The notes below the pieces were generated by a model that did not search any database, was not told the DNA's origin, and worked only from the letters and a program-made list of their open reading frames with translations. Position numbers and translations under genes: made by a program. From Miniphocaeibacter halophilus (GTDB taxonomy: Bacteria; Bacillota; Clostridia; Tissierellales; Peptoniphilaceae), in the NCBI RefSeq assembly GCF_016458825.1, contig NZ_CP066744.1:501001-565000 (forward strand): a stretch of 64,000 nucleotides of DNA, in the 5' to 3' direction. This document shows positions 45,548 to 55,069 of this stretch, piece after piece. Position 1 is the first letter of the stretch; every line of letters starts with the position of its first letter.

Positions 45548-47077
45548 CTAGTGTTTAAAATGTCTCATTCCTGTAAAAACAACAGCTATATCATACTTAT
45601 TAGCCAATTCTATAACTTCACTATCTTTAACAGAGCCACCCGGTTGGATTATAGCCTTAACTCCGGCTTTATTTAACTCTTCAACAGTATCTCCAAAGAA
45701 AAATCCATCAGATGCTAAAACAGCTCCCTTTAAGTCTTTAATTGACCTTTTAACAGCTTTTTCTACAGCCCAGTGCCTTCTAACTTCCCCCTGTCCAATT
45801 GCTAAAGTCTGTTTATTTTTAGATATTACTACACCATTTGAATTAACATATTTTACAGCCTTCCAAGCAAATAAAAGCTCTTCAAGTTCCTCATCTGTTG
45901 GTTTTCTATTAGTTACAAATTCCAACTTATCCCTTAACAACTTATTATCTCTATCCTGTAATAACACTCCATGTAATACATCTTTTGTTTCTTGTTTTAC
46001 AAGTTCCATAGTATTGAGATTTTCTATTTGTAAAATTCTAATGTTTTTCTTTTTAGATAATATATTAAAAGCTTCATTATCATATTCCGGTGCAACTACT
46101 ATTTCTAAAAATATTTGTGAAAGTAAGTTAGCTGTTTTTACATCTACTTTTCTATTTAAAGAAATAATTCCTCCAAAAATAGATACTTCATCTGCTTCAA
46201 AAGCTTTTTTAAAGGCTTCGTATATATTTTCACCAGTTGCTATTCCACATGGATTATTGTGTTTTACAGCTACTGCTGTTGGTTCTTCAAACTCTTTAAC
46301 CATTTTTACAGCACCGTATAAATCATTTAAGTTATTATAGGATAACTCTTTACCGTGGAGTTGAATTATTTCTCCCTTTTCCTTTGGCGCTTCATATATT
46401 TTTTCATAATATGCTGCATTTTGATGAGGATTTTCTCCGTATCTTAAACTTTGTTTTAATCTATATGTAAATGTAATATTTTCCGGGAAATCCAATTTGT
46501 TTTGATTGTTGAAATAATTTGAAATTAAAGCATCATATTGTGCTGTTACTCCAAAGGCTTTTCCTGCTAAAATCCTTTTGTTCTCTAAAGATAAGTCTCC
46601 CTTTTCCTTTAATTCTTTTAAGACAAAATCATAATCGGAAATACTGGTAACAACAATAACATCTTTATAGTTTTTAGCAGCAGCCCTAATCATTGAAGGT
46701 CCACCAATGTCTATTTTTTCTATTAATTGCTCATGGGTAGAATTAATATCATTTATAGTTTCTTCAAAGGGATATAAGGTATTTACCACCATATCTATTG
46801 AATCAATATTTTGTTCCTTAATAGTTTTTGAATGCTCCTCTACATCTCTACGATATAGGATTCCACCATATACCTTAGGATGTAATGTTTTTACCCTTCC
46901 ATCAAGTATTTCAGGGAATTTTGTTATTTCGGTAATATCAGTAACATCTATGCCATTGTCCAAAAGATGTTTATAGGTACCACCTGTAGAAACAATACTC
47001 CATCCTAGTTCTGTCAATTCCTTGACAAAATCAACAATTCCTTCCTTTTTGTAAACAGAAATTAATGCGGTTTTCAT
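45548..47077 (-). CDS. purH: Bifunctional AICAR formyltransferase / IMP cyclohydrolase
   Basis: 509 residues, full length. The N-terminal cyclohydrolase (MGS-like) domain has ALISVYKKEGI, VSTGGTYKHL and DGRVKTLHPKVYGGIL. The C-terminal formyltransferase has LRYGENPHQNAA, VAVKHNNPCGIA and the closing LASDGFFFGD...IAVVFTGMRHF. It makes the last two steps of IMP synthesis. It is alone here, apart from other pur genes. It is divergent from pheA with a 108-bp shared promoter region. Confidence 0.97.
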   Translation of the reverse strand: MKTALISVYKKEGIVDFVKELTELGWSIVSTGGTYKHLLDNGIDVTDITEITKFPEILDGRVKTLHPKVYGGILYRRDVEEHSKTIKEQNIDSIDMVVNTLYPFEETINDINSTHEQLIEKIDIGGPSMIRAAAKNYKDVIVVTSISDYDFVLKELKEKGDLSLENKRILAGKAFGVTAQYDALISNYFNNQNKLDFPENITFTYRLKQSLRYGENPHQNAAYYEKIYEAPKEKGEIIQLHGKELSYNNLNDLYGAVKMVKEFEEPTAVAVKHNNPCGIATGENIYEAFKKAFEADEVSIFGGIISLNRKVDVKTANLLSQIFLEIVVAPEYDNEAFNILSKKKNIRILQIENLNTMELVKQETKDVLHGVLLQDRDNKLLRDKLEFVTNRKPTDEELEELLFAWKAVKYVNSNGVVISKNKQTLAIGQGEVRRHWAVEKAVKRSIKDLKGAVLASDGFFFGDTVEELNKAGVKAIIQPGGSVKDSEVIELANKYDIAVVFTGMRHFKH

Positions 47078-47185
47078 TTTCTCTCCTTTTTATTATTTTA
47101 ATTTAGTATAATAACATTATACAATAAAATTATTAATCATATCTAAATATGATATAATAAGTCAATATTATTTTAGGAGTAATAC

Positions 47186-48019
47186 ATGAAAATTGGTTAT
47201 CAAGGTGTGCCTGGTGCATACAGCGAAGTTGCTACAATTAAATTTTTTGGAGAAAAAGGTTACGAGGCTGTTGGCTATGACAATTTTAGAAGCTTAATTA
47301 AAGATTTATCCAACAACAGCTTGGATTATGCTGTTTTACCTATTGAAAATTCAACAACTGGAATAATTTACAGAACAATGGATCTAATAAGACATAATAA
47401 TATTTTTGCCATTGGTGAAGTTTTTGTACCTATCCATCATCAATTAATAGGTTTTCCAGACGCTACTTTTGAGGATATTAAAGATGTTTATTCCCATCCA
47501 GAAGCATTAAGTCAATGTAATTATTTTTTTGAATACAATGAACAATTAAATCCGGTTTCTTGGAAGGACACTTCTGAAAGTGTTGATTATATAAAGAGAA
47601 ATAATCTAAAGACCTCTGCTGCTCTTGCAAGTAAAAGAGCTGCAGAAATATATGAAATGAAAATACTAAGGGAAAATGTTCAGGATATTTATTATAATAC
47701 TACAAGGTTTTTAATCTTTAAAAACTCTGTGGATATACCTGAAAACGCCAACAAAACAACTATGTATTTCCAAGTAAAACATAGTCCCGGTGCATTACTT
47801 TCTGCATTACAGTGTTTTGCCGATGAAAAATTAAATTTAATAAATCTTAATTCAAGACCTTTAGGAAATGAAAATATATTTCAATATGGTTTCTTTGTTG
47901 AAGTTGATGCAAGTTTAAACTCTGAAAATATGCAAAGAACTATTGAAACCATTAAGCCACATGTTACAGTAACAAATATAATAGGAAGCTACCCAAAGGG
48001 TGAACTTCCTTTTAAATAA
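47186..48019 (+). CDS. pheA: Prephenate dehydratase
   Basis: 277 residues. The catalytic PDT domain (1-180) has GYQGVPGAYSEVA, VLPIENSTTG and the catalytic NTTRFLIF. The C-terminal ACT domain (about 195-270) starts KTTMYFQVKHSPGALLSAL and carries LNSRPLG, giving phenylalanine feedback control. It lacks a chorismate mutase domain, so is monofunctional. A TATAAT at 47153-47158 serves as -10. Its stop abuts the stop of the converging tyrA gene (48019/48020) with no terminator between. Confidence 0.95.
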   Translation: MKIGYQGVPGAYSEVATIKFFGEKGYEAVGYDNFRSLIKDLSNNSLDYAVLPIENSTTGIIYRTMDLIRHNNIFAIGEVFVPIHHQLIGFPDATFEDIKDVYSHPEALSQCNYFFEYNEQLNPVSWKDTSESVDYIKRNNLKTSAALASKRAAEIYEMKILRENVQDIYYNTTRFLIFKNSVDIPENANKTTMYFQVKHSPGALLSALQCFADEKLNLINLNSRPLGNENIFQYGFFVEVDASLNSENMQRTIETIKPHVTVTNIIGSYPKGELPFK

Positions 48020-48892
48020 CTATATTTCTCTTGAACGTCTTTGACGACTATGCTCTAGAATATTCCAGATTTTTTCATAATCTTCAATTTCTAGGGCATC
48101 TTTCAATTTAATAAATTCCTTTAAAAATTTATCCATTTCAATTAATAGATCTTCCTTCGATTCTAAAAATGCATCTGTCCACAAATTTGGATTAATTCTT
48201 GCAACTCTTGTAATATCTTTAAAGCTTCCACCGACAAAATATTCAACCTGATCATCATAGGATGGTGAATTTGTTATTGCTACTGAAATTGCATGAACTA
48301 GTTGACTTGCATAGGCTATTTTTTTATCATGAGTGTCAATATCAGTTATTTCTACACCCTTGCATTTAATTTCCAAAGCCAAGGTTTTAATTAAATCAAT
48401 ATTTTCCGGTTTATTTCTCTCTGTAGGAGTTAATATATAATTTGCATTATAAAAAATTGCCTTATCGGCATTTAAAAATCCACTAAATTCATTTCCTGCC
48501 ATAGGATGACCTGGTATAAAGTCTAAATCATCCCTTAAAAAGGACAGTATTTCAGGAACTAATTTTTTCTTTGTACCGGCTAAGTCGGTTATTACTGTAC
48601 CGGGTTTTAGAAATTCTTGATTTTTTCTTAAAAATTCAACAATCCCTGAAGGATACATAGATAAAATTAACAAATCAGTATCTTCTAAAATCTCCTGTGG
48701 GTTAATTGAACCTTTGTCAATCGCTTCTAAAGCTTCAGCTGCTTTTATAGTATTCTCAGTTCTGGAAATTCCATATATTTTTTTAGGTCTTATCCATTCT
48801 TTTATAGCAAGCGCCATGGAACCACCTTCCATACCTAGACCTGCTATAGTTATATTCATATTTTTTAATCTATTTAAACTATTATTATCCAT
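48020..48892 (-). CDS. tyrA: Prephenate dehydrogenase
   Basis: 290 residues. The Rossmann motif reads ITIAGLGMEGGSMALAI (Met-Glu replaces the more usual Leu-Ile of GLGLIGGS). Then DLLILSMYPSGIV, VITDLAGTKK and the catalytic PGHPMAGNEFSG, IDTHDKKIAYASQLVHAIS. It oxidises and decarboxylates prephenate to 4-hydroxyphenylpyruvate for tyrosine synthesis. No ACT domain. It converges on pheA with abutting stops, so transcripts must overlap. Confidence 0.93.
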   Translation of the reverse strand: MDNNSLNRLKNMNITIAGLGMEGGSMALAIKEWIRPKKIYGISRTENTIKAAEALEAIDKGSINPQEILEDTDLLILSMYPSGIVEFLRKNQEFLKPGTVITDLAGTKKKLVPEILSFLRDDLDFIPGHPMAGNEFSGFLNADKAIFYNANYILTPTERNKPENIDLIKTLALEIKCKGVEITDIDTHDKKIAYASQLVHAISVAITNSPSYDDQVEYFVGGSFKDITRVARINPNLWTDAFLESKEDLLIEMDKFLKEFIKLKDALEIEDYEKIWNILEHSRQRRSREI

Positions 48893-48954
48893 AAATACCT
48901 CTTTAAAATTTTTCTACTTATAGTACATTATACATGAAAACTTTCTCTTATTAT

Positions 48955-49001
48955 AAAAAACAAACCTAATTCTCTTTATAAGAAAATCAGGTTTGTTTTT
49001 T
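48955..49001. terminator. Terminator of the ABC/YxeA operon
   Basis: AAAAAACAAACCT / AGGTTTGTTTTTT 13-bp outer stem, just after the stop at 49001, with A and T tracts for both directions. Confidence 0.85.
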
Positions 49002-49393
49002 TATTTACCTTCTTCTATTTTTACTAGTATATCTTCTGGAACTTCATCTTTTGAAATTATTTCTTCACCTAAGACTATTTCCTTACTAGCCTTTATTTTC
49101 AAAAAAGTTCCCGGTTTAAATAATTTATCCTTATCTTCTGTATTTACAGAAAATTCTAATAATCTTTCACCTTTTTCATCATAGGATTTTAATTTATATT
49201 TCTTGCCCTGTCCTACTACTTCACCTCTATCGTCTTTCATCTCCTCTAATTCCACTGGTTCATCCATTGGAATCATTGTATAGTAATAAGTCCCTGTATA
49301 TCTATTTTCATAATATTCTTTACCTTTTACTGCTATAACAGCAATTAAAGCTATTATTACTATTCCTACTATTAATTTTATACCTTTTTTCAT
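49001..49393 (-). CDS. YxeA (DUF1093) family secreted/membrane-anchored protein
   Basis: 130 residues. One N-terminal membrane or signal helix (4-24, GIKLIVGIVIIALIAVIAV) precedes an OB-like domain with the family motif TGTYYYTMI and LKSYDEKGERLLEFSV. YxeA proteins are co-encoded with bacitracin- or lantibiotic-type ABC exporters. Its ATG overlaps the permease stop. Probably an extracellular accessory of the exporter. Confidence 0.8.
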   Translation of the reverse strand: MKKGIKLIVGIVIIALIAVIAVKGKEYYENRYTGTYYYTMIPMDEPVELEEMKDDRGEVVGQGKKYKLKSYDEKGERLLEFSVNTEDKDKLFKPGTFLKIKASKEIVLGEEIISKDEVPEDILVKIEEGK

Positions 49394-50124
49394 TAAATAA
49401 ATTCTACCTCTTTCTTATTAAACATTAAAATAGCTAATATAATAGAAATTAAAATATATACTCCAATTCCTATTAAAGAAAAATATTTACCTTGGGCTAA
49501 ACCACCAGTAAGTGATGTAAATAACCAATTGCTCCTATTCCCAATTAATGATCTAACAGGTGGAAACTTTAATCCCATAGTCACTAATGAATACACCATT
49601 CCTGTACATAAAAGCAAATAGGTAATTGTACCATATATGGCTTTTTGTGTAGCAAAAATAATAACTGAGGTTAAGGAAGCATAACCTATAATACTTACTA
49701 TAATGCTACTAGTATACAATACTAAATTTTCTATTTCCAAATTTGAAAATTCAAATTTATACATCATTCCCATTAAAAAGAAAACCAGTGTAAAAAAAGC
49801 AAACATTACTACTGTTAAAATAATCGTAATGATTAATTTATATATAACTATACCGGACCTTTTAATACCTAAACCTACACCGGCATTTAAAGCATTGCTG
49901 TTAAAATCATCATTATATACTGTATTAAAAATATATATTCCGGCTATAATAGTTGCGAAGGATAATAAGTCAAGTGTGTTACTTATATAGTCCAGACTTG
50001 TTGACTTGGAGTTTAACATCATATAGTTTATTAGAATAAAACCTAAGGCAATTATCCCCATAAAAATATATAAACTTTTTTTCTTAAAAATCCTGTACAA
50101 CTCACTTCTAATATATTTAGTCAT
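49393..50124 (-). CDS. ABC-2 type transporter permease
   Basis: 243 residues with six predicted membrane helices (for example LYIFMGIIALGFILINYMM, IIITIILTVVMFAFFTLVFF, SLIGIGVYILISIILAILMF), typical of BcrB-like permeases. It overlaps the ATPase gene by 8 bases. Pairs with the ATPase to export a peptide antibiotic or lipid-like substrate; substrate unknown. Confidence 0.85.
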   Translation of the reverse strand: MTKYIRSELYRIFKKKSLYIFMGIIALGFILINYMMLNSKSTSLDYISNTLDLLSFATIIAGIYIFNTVYNDDFNSNALNAGVGLGIKRSGIVIYKLIITIILTVVMFAFFTLVFFLMGMMYKFEFSNLEIENLVLYTSSIIVSIIGYASLTSVIIFATQKAIYGTITYLLLCTGMVYSLVTMGLKFPPVRSLIGNRSNWLFTSLTGGLAQGKYFSLIGIGVYILISIILAILMFNKKEVEFI

Positions 50125-51031
50125 TATTTTTGCCTCCTATTAAATCGAAGTAATAATCTTCTAAAGAGCTTTCTCTTTTATATATTTCAAAAACATCAAT
50201 ATTATTTTCTACCATAGTTTTATTAATAATATTTAAATGGTCTATATTATCATTTACTATTAACGTAGAATGATTAGTAATATTTATGTTTTCTATATTG
50301 AATTTATCATTTAAAATATTCCTTGTCTTTTCAACGTTATCAACCTTAATTATAATAGCTGATGTTGTTTTTTTATGAAGTTCTTCAAAGGATATTTCCT
50401 CTAAAAGTTTACCATGGTCTATTATCCCAAACTTACTTGCTACTAAATCCAATTCGCTTAATATATGGGAAGATACGATTATAGTCGTATTATATTCCTC
50501 ATTTAATATATTTATAATATTTCTTATATCGACAATACCTTGAGGGTCCAATCCATTTATTGGTTCATCTAGTACTATTAATTCCGGATTTCCAAGCATG
50601 GCTGCGGCAAGTCCTAATCTTTGCTTCATTCCCATAGAAAAAGATTTAAAGGGCTTATTAACATTTTTTAAGCCAACAATTTCTAAAACTCTTCTAGTTT
50701 CTTTTCTACCCTTAACTCCCTTCATCCTCCTATGATATTCAATATTTTCCTTTGCATTTAAATAAGGGAAAAAACTCTGACCAATATAAAAGCCTATTTT
50801 TTTTCTATTTATTGCATTTTCTTTCTCGTTTTTTCCACCAAATAAAGATATATTTCCTGAAGTCGGACTGGAAAGTCCCATTATCATTCTTAATAGAGTG
50901 GTCTTTCCTGCACCATTTTTCCCTATTAAACCGTATATATCCTTCTCCTTAACTTCTATATTCACATTGCTTACAGCTTCAAAGTTTCCAAACTTCTTAG
51001 TAAGTCCATTAATTTTTATAATATTTTCCAT
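50117..51031 (-). CDS. ABC transporter ATP-binding protein, BcrA-like
   Basis: 304 residues. Walker A GLIGKNGAGKTTLL (about 33-46), Q-loop YIGQSFFPYLNA, signature FSMGMKQRLGLA, Walker B ELIVLDEPINGLDP, and H-loop IIVSSHILSELD. The C-terminal 80 residues form the extra domain seen in BcrA/NatA-type ATPases. First gene of the three-gene export operon ending with YxeA. Likely antimicrobial peptide resistance; inferred. Confidence 0.9.
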   Translation of the reverse strand: MENIIKINGLTKKFGNFEAVSNVNIEVKEKDIYGLIGKNGAGKTTLLRMIMGLSSPTSGNISLFGGKNEKENAINRKKIGFYIGQSFFPYLNAKENIEYHRRMKGVKGRKETRRVLEIVGLKNVNKPFKSFSMGMKQRLGLAAAMLGNPELIVLDEPINGLDPQGIVDIRNIINILNEEYNTTIIVSSHILSELDLVASKFGIIDHGKLLEEISFEELHKKTTSAIIIKVDNVEKTRNILNDKFNIENINITNHSTLIVNDNIDHLNIINKTMVENNIDVFEIYKRESSLEDYYFDLIGGKNND

Positions 51032-51171
51032 ATTTCCTCTCCTGTTATGATGTACTTAATAATTAATACACTAGTATCTTATCATTATATTTTTTATTTT
51101 GCAATAGTATTTTAAATATTTTTTTAATTATATTTATTGTTATAATAATAAAATATAAAATGGCAATTTAA

Positions 51172-51206
51172 AAGGTATATCCCTGCTAAGTACAGAAACA
51201 TACCTT
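51172..51206 (-). promoter_or_regulatory. Unassigned hairpin in the leader region of the ABC operon
   Basis: Minus strand AAGGTAT...ATACCTT (7-bp stem, 21-nt loop TG-rich and containing CTTAGCAGGG) followed by TTTT, 140 bp before the ATPase start. It could be a small leader structure or a weak terminator. No known RNA class recognised. Confidence 0.3.
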
Positions 51207-51309
51207 ATAAATTATATAATTATTTGTTTTTGTTTTTCAAATCAATTAATATTTACAGTCTTACCTAATATTTCATTATAAAATTAACTACAACAAAATA
51301 ATAGAAAAA

Positions 51310-51336
51310 CCAGAGCAAAAATCTGCTCTGGAAAAA
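51310..51336 (-). terminator. Terminator of ileS
   Basis: CCAGAGCA / TGCTCTGG stem, 6-nt loop, followed on the minus strand by TTTTT. Confidence 0.85.
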
Positions 51337-51378
51337 GTCCAACTTTTTAAGGTCATCTTATAATCATTTCTCTATTTT

Positions 51379-54300
51379 CTAAATTCTATTTAATTCTATT
51401 ACTACTTCCTCCCCATTTAAATCTACTGTTTCCCCATTAAGACTTTCTACTGCAAGTATTTCCCTTGCTAATGTTTCCTTTTTAATAAAATCTTCAAATT
51501 CTTTTACAGCTGATTTTATTGCTTCTGTAGGTACATAGCTAATTTTAATATTGTCCAGCACGTCATAATCATTTGCTTTTCTCATCTGTTGAACTTTAGA
51601 TATAAATTCTCTAGCATATCCTTCTGCTTTAAGTTCAGGAGTTATTGTTGTGTCAAGTATTACAAATAGATTGTTTTCCATTATTACGTCAAATCCTTCT
51701 TTTGCAGATACTCTAACTTCAATATACTCTCTTTTTATTGTAGTACTTTCTCCTGAAAGTTCTACTTCTAAATCTCCATCTTCTAAATCTGAAACGAACT
51801 TCTTAGCATCTACACCCTTAAGGTAGTTTTGGAATTCTTTTATTTTCTTTCCTAATATTCTTCCTGCTACTTTAAAGTCAGGTTTTAATTCATAGTTCAT
51901 AAATTCTGAAAGGTCTTTTTCAAACTTAACATTTTTAATATTAAGTTCTTCTTTTATTAATGGAACTAAGTCTGAAATTAACTTCTCATATTTAGCGTCA
52001 ACAACTATTTCTGTTAAAGGCTGTCTTACTTTAATATTAACTTCTTCCCTTGATGCTCTACCTAGGGCTACTAAATTTCTTACTACTTCCATTTTTTCTT
52101 CTAATTGTTCGTTAATTAAAGAGTCTTCTACTTCCGGAAGATAATCTAAATGAACTGAAGTTTTATCTGTTAAATTACGATATATTTCCTCTGCCATAAA
52201 TGGTGTAAATGGTGCTATTAATTTAGTTACTCCTAGAAGTATTTCATAGGTTGTATTATAAACGGCTTTTTTATCGTCATCTATTTCCGTTTTCCAAAAT
52301 CTTCTTCTATTTCTTCTTATATACCAGTTAGAAACATCTTCAATTACAAAGTCGGAAATTGCTCTTACAACTTTTGTAACTTCAAATATTTCCATGTTTT
52401 CATTATATAATTTTAATAGATTATTGTATCTTGAAAGTATCCATCTATCTATTTCCGGTCTATTTTCCGGTTCTATATAAAAATCTCTAGGATCTATATT
52501 ATCTGTATTTGCATATAATTGGAAGAAATTATAAGTGTTTTTAAAGGATCTAAAGAATTTGCTGTCTACTTCTCTTAATCCATCAACATCAAATTTAGTT
52601 GGAACCCATGGTGGTGATACATATAAGGAATAAAATCTTACAACATCAGCTCCAAATTTGTCGAAAAGTTCTATTGGATCCAGTGTGTTTCCTCTGGATT
52701 TACTCATTTTCTTTCCTTCTTTGTCAAGGATTAAGTCATTTACCAGTACATTTTTATAAGGTGCTTTTCCTGTTGTTAATACAGATATTGCAAGTAAGGA
52801 ATAAAACCATCCTCTTGTTTGATCTATTCCCTCATTTATAAAATCTGCTGGGAAAAGTTCTTCAAAGAAATTCTCCTTATTTTCAAATGGATAATGTTGT
52901 TGTGCAAAAGGCATTGCACCGGAGTCAAACCAAACGTCTATAACGTCTTTTTCCCTAGTCATTGGCTTACCGCATTTTTCACATGTTAAATGAACATCAT
53001 CAACATAAGGTCTGTGTAGTTCAATATCTTCAGAAATATCCTCTATTGCTCTTTCTTTCAGTTCCTTCCTTGAGCCTACTGATGTTGTATGACCTTCTTC
53101 ACATTTCCATACCGGGAATGGTGTTCCCCAATATCTTGAGCGGGAAATTGCCCAGTCATTTAAGTTTTCCAACCAGTTTCCAAATCTCTTTTCTCCAACA
53201 AAATCAGGATACCAATTCACCTTATTATTTTCATCAATTAATTGTTCTTTTAATTTTGTAACTTCAATATACCAGGATGGTTTTGAATAGTAGATTAATG
53301 GAGTTCCACATCTCCAGCAATGAGGATAATTATGTTCTACTTTCTGTTTTCTAAATGCCTTACCATTATCAAATAGGTAATGGATTATGTCATGGTCTGC
53401 GTCCATAACAAATTGACCATCCCAAGGAGAGCCGACAAATTTCCCTTCTTCATTTACCGGGTTAATTAACGGTAAGTTATATCTTCTTCCAGTTTGATAG
53501 TCATCTTCTCCAAATGCCGGTGCAGTATGAACTATACCTGTACCATCTTCTGTTGATACATAGTCTGCTGTTGTTACAAAGAAAGCTTTTTTATCGGGTT
53601 TAAAAAATGGAAGTATTTGCTCATATTCCATATACTCCATGTCTTTACCTTTAAGCTCTTTTAATATTTTATAGTCCTCTCCTAGAACTTTATCTGCTAA
53701 AGCCTTGGCAATATAGTACTTCTCTCCACCTAGTTCAGCTAGAATATAATCTACGTCCGGTCCAACTGTTAAGGCAACATTGGATAATAAAGTCCAAGGT
53801 GTTGTTGTCCAAGCTAGAAAATACTCATCTACGTCCTTTCTTTTAAAGGCAACATATACAGTTTGAGTTTTTATCATCTTATAGCCTTGAGCTACTTCAT
53901 GAGAAGCAAGTCCGGTTCCACATCTTGGACAATATGGTAAAATTTTAGCTCCCTCATAAACAAGACCCTTTTTAAACATACCATCTAGTAGCCACCAAAC
54001 AGTTTCTATATAGTCATTGTCCAAAGTTATATATGGATTATCCATGTCAGCCATAAACGCCATTCTTTCTGACATTTCTCTCCATGCTTGCTCATAGGTG
54101 AATACAGAGTTTCTACATTCCTTATTAAAGGCTTCTACACCATATTCCTCTATTTCCTTTTTACTGTGAAGTCCTAATTTCTTTTCAACTTCAATTTCTA
54201 CTGGCAAACCATGAGTGTCCCAACCTGCTTTTTTCTTTACTCTATAGCCTTTCATGGTTTTATAACGACAAGTCATATCCTTTAAAGTTCTGGATATTAC

Positions 54301-54477
54301 ATGGTGAATTCCAGGCCTGCCATTTGCTGTTGGAGGTCCATCATAAAAAATATAATTTTTGTCCTTTGGTCTTTGGTTTACTGTTTCATGTAGTAAATCT
54401 ATTTCTTTCCAATATTTGGAAATTTCAATTTCTCTTTCCTTTACCGGTGCTTTAGAAAGATCTTTAAACTTTGACAT
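51379..54477 (-). CDS. ileS: Isoleucyl-tRNA synthetase, long (IleRS2) type, with GIHH signature
   Basis: 1032 residues, the length of the eukaryote-like IleRS2 subtype. The class I core has GPPTANGRPGIHHVISRTLK: where HIGH is expected it reads GIHH (residues 56-59), a swap of the first and third positions. KMSKSRGN is canonical. WDTHGLPVEIEVEK, zinc-ribbon cysteines (CPRCGTG; CEKCGKP) and the CP1 editing domain (about 195-400, TTTPWTLLSN) are present. It charges tRNA-Ile. Controlled by the T-box leader upstream; ends with a good terminator. Confidence 0.97.
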   Translation of the reverse strand: MSKFKDLSKAPVKEREIEISKYWKEIDLLHETVNQRPKDKNYIFYDGPPTANGRPGIHHVISRTLKDMTCRYKTMKGYRVKKKAGWDTHGLPVEIEVEKKLGLHSKKEIEEYGVEAFNKECRNSVFTYEQAWREMSERMAFMADMDNPYITLDNDYIETVWWLLDGMFKKGLVYEGAKILPYCPRCGTGLASHEVAQGYKMIKTQTVYVAFKRKDVDEYFLAWTTTPWTLLSNVALTVGPDVDYILAELGGEKYYIAKALADKVLGEDYKILKELKGKDMEYMEYEQILPFFKPDKKAFFVTTADYVSTEDGTGIVHTAPAFGEDDYQTGRRYNLPLINPVNEEGKFVGSPWDGQFVMDADHDIIHYLFDNGKAFRKQKVEHNYPHCWRCGTPLIYYSKPSWYIEVTKLKEQLIDENNKVNWYPDFVGEKRFGNWLENLNDWAISRSRYWGTPFPVWKCEEGHTTSVGSRKELKERAIEDISEDIELHRPYVDDVHLTCEKCGKPMTREKDVIDVWFDSGAMPFAQQHYPFENKENFFEELFPADFINEGIDQTRGWFYSLLAISVLTTGKAPYKNVLVNDLILDKEGKKMSKSRGNTLDPIELFDKFGADVVRFYSLYVSPPWVPTKFDVDGLREVDSKFFRSFKNTYNFFQLYANTDNIDPRDFYIEPENRPEIDRWILSRYNNLLKLYNENMEIFEVTKVVRAISDFVIEDVSNWYIRRNRRRFWKTEIDDDKKAVYNTTYEILLGVTKLIAPFTPFMAEEIYRNLTDKTSVHLDYLPEVEDSLINEQLEEKMEVVRNLVALGRASREEVNIKVRQPLTEIVVDAKYEKLISDLVPLIKEELNIKNVKFEKDLSEFMNYELKPDFKVAGRILGKKIKEFQNYLKGVDAKKFVSDLEDGDLEVELSGESTTIKREYIEVRVSAKEGFDVIMENNLFVILDTTITPELKAEGYAREFISKVQQMRKANDYDVLDNIKISYVPTEAIKSAVKEFEDFIKKETLAREILAVESLNGETVDLNGEEVVIELNRI

Positions 54478-54524
54478 AATTCCTCTCCTTAAATATATTA
54501 TTTAATTTCATTAATCTATAAATT

Positions 54525-54750
54525 ACAAAAAGCATCCTATATAAAATAGGACGCTTCTAACCGTGTTACCACCTAAATTGCATAGCAAAGACTATGCCAC
54601 TCAATATACTTAACGCGTATTACGTAATATTCTAAATATCGAATACTAAACTCCAAGCTGATTTTTCCTATAATTTCATTAGTTCATTTCACCAAGCTGA
54701 ACCTCTCTAAAAAATCAATTGTAGGAACGGTCTCTTCACAGTCTATAATC
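54525..54750 (-). ncRNA. T-box leader of ileS
   Basis: Minus strand: Stem I with the AGAGAG bulge and TTGGTGAAA distal loop (about 54692-54712). The T-box sequence AATTTAGGTGGTAACACGG (54561-54579) has TGGT at 54571-54568, whose last base fits the A discriminator of tRNA-Ile. The terminator GCGTCCTAT / ATAGGATGC followed by TTTTT is at 54527-54554. Uncharged tRNA-Ile should stabilise the antiterminator and allow ileS transcription. I did not fix the specifier triplet with certainty. Confidence 0.93.
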
Positions 54751-54756
54751 CTTATT

Positions 54757-54785
54757 ATTTTACATATTTAGCACCATTTTGTCAA
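54757..54785 (-). promoter_or_regulatory. Promoter of the ileS T-box transcript
   Basis: Minus strand TTGACA (54785-54780), 17-bp spacer, TAAAAT (54762-54757). Confidence 0.75.
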
Positions 54786-55069
54786 GTTTTGCAATATACA
54801 CTAATATATTATCATCTTCTTATATGTTAATTCATAATTATTTCGTTTAGTAATTAAAGAACGCCTTCTAAGAAATTTTCTATTATCCTATTCTTGTAGA
54901 GTTTTTATAAAAATACATATTACAAAGAAAGTTTTTATAATGAAGTCCAAGTTATTTAAAACATCTACTTACATAGCTGGTTTTTTATTATCTTAATTTT
55001 TCCATTATTATTTAGTTCCAGCTACAAATCATATATAATTTATAGTATCCTAGATTAAAAGGAGATCTT
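54786..55069. other. Spacer upstream of the CPBP protease gene
   Basis: AT-rich 280 bp without coding frames. Presumably holds the CPBP promoter; no other structure identified. Confidence 0.4.
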
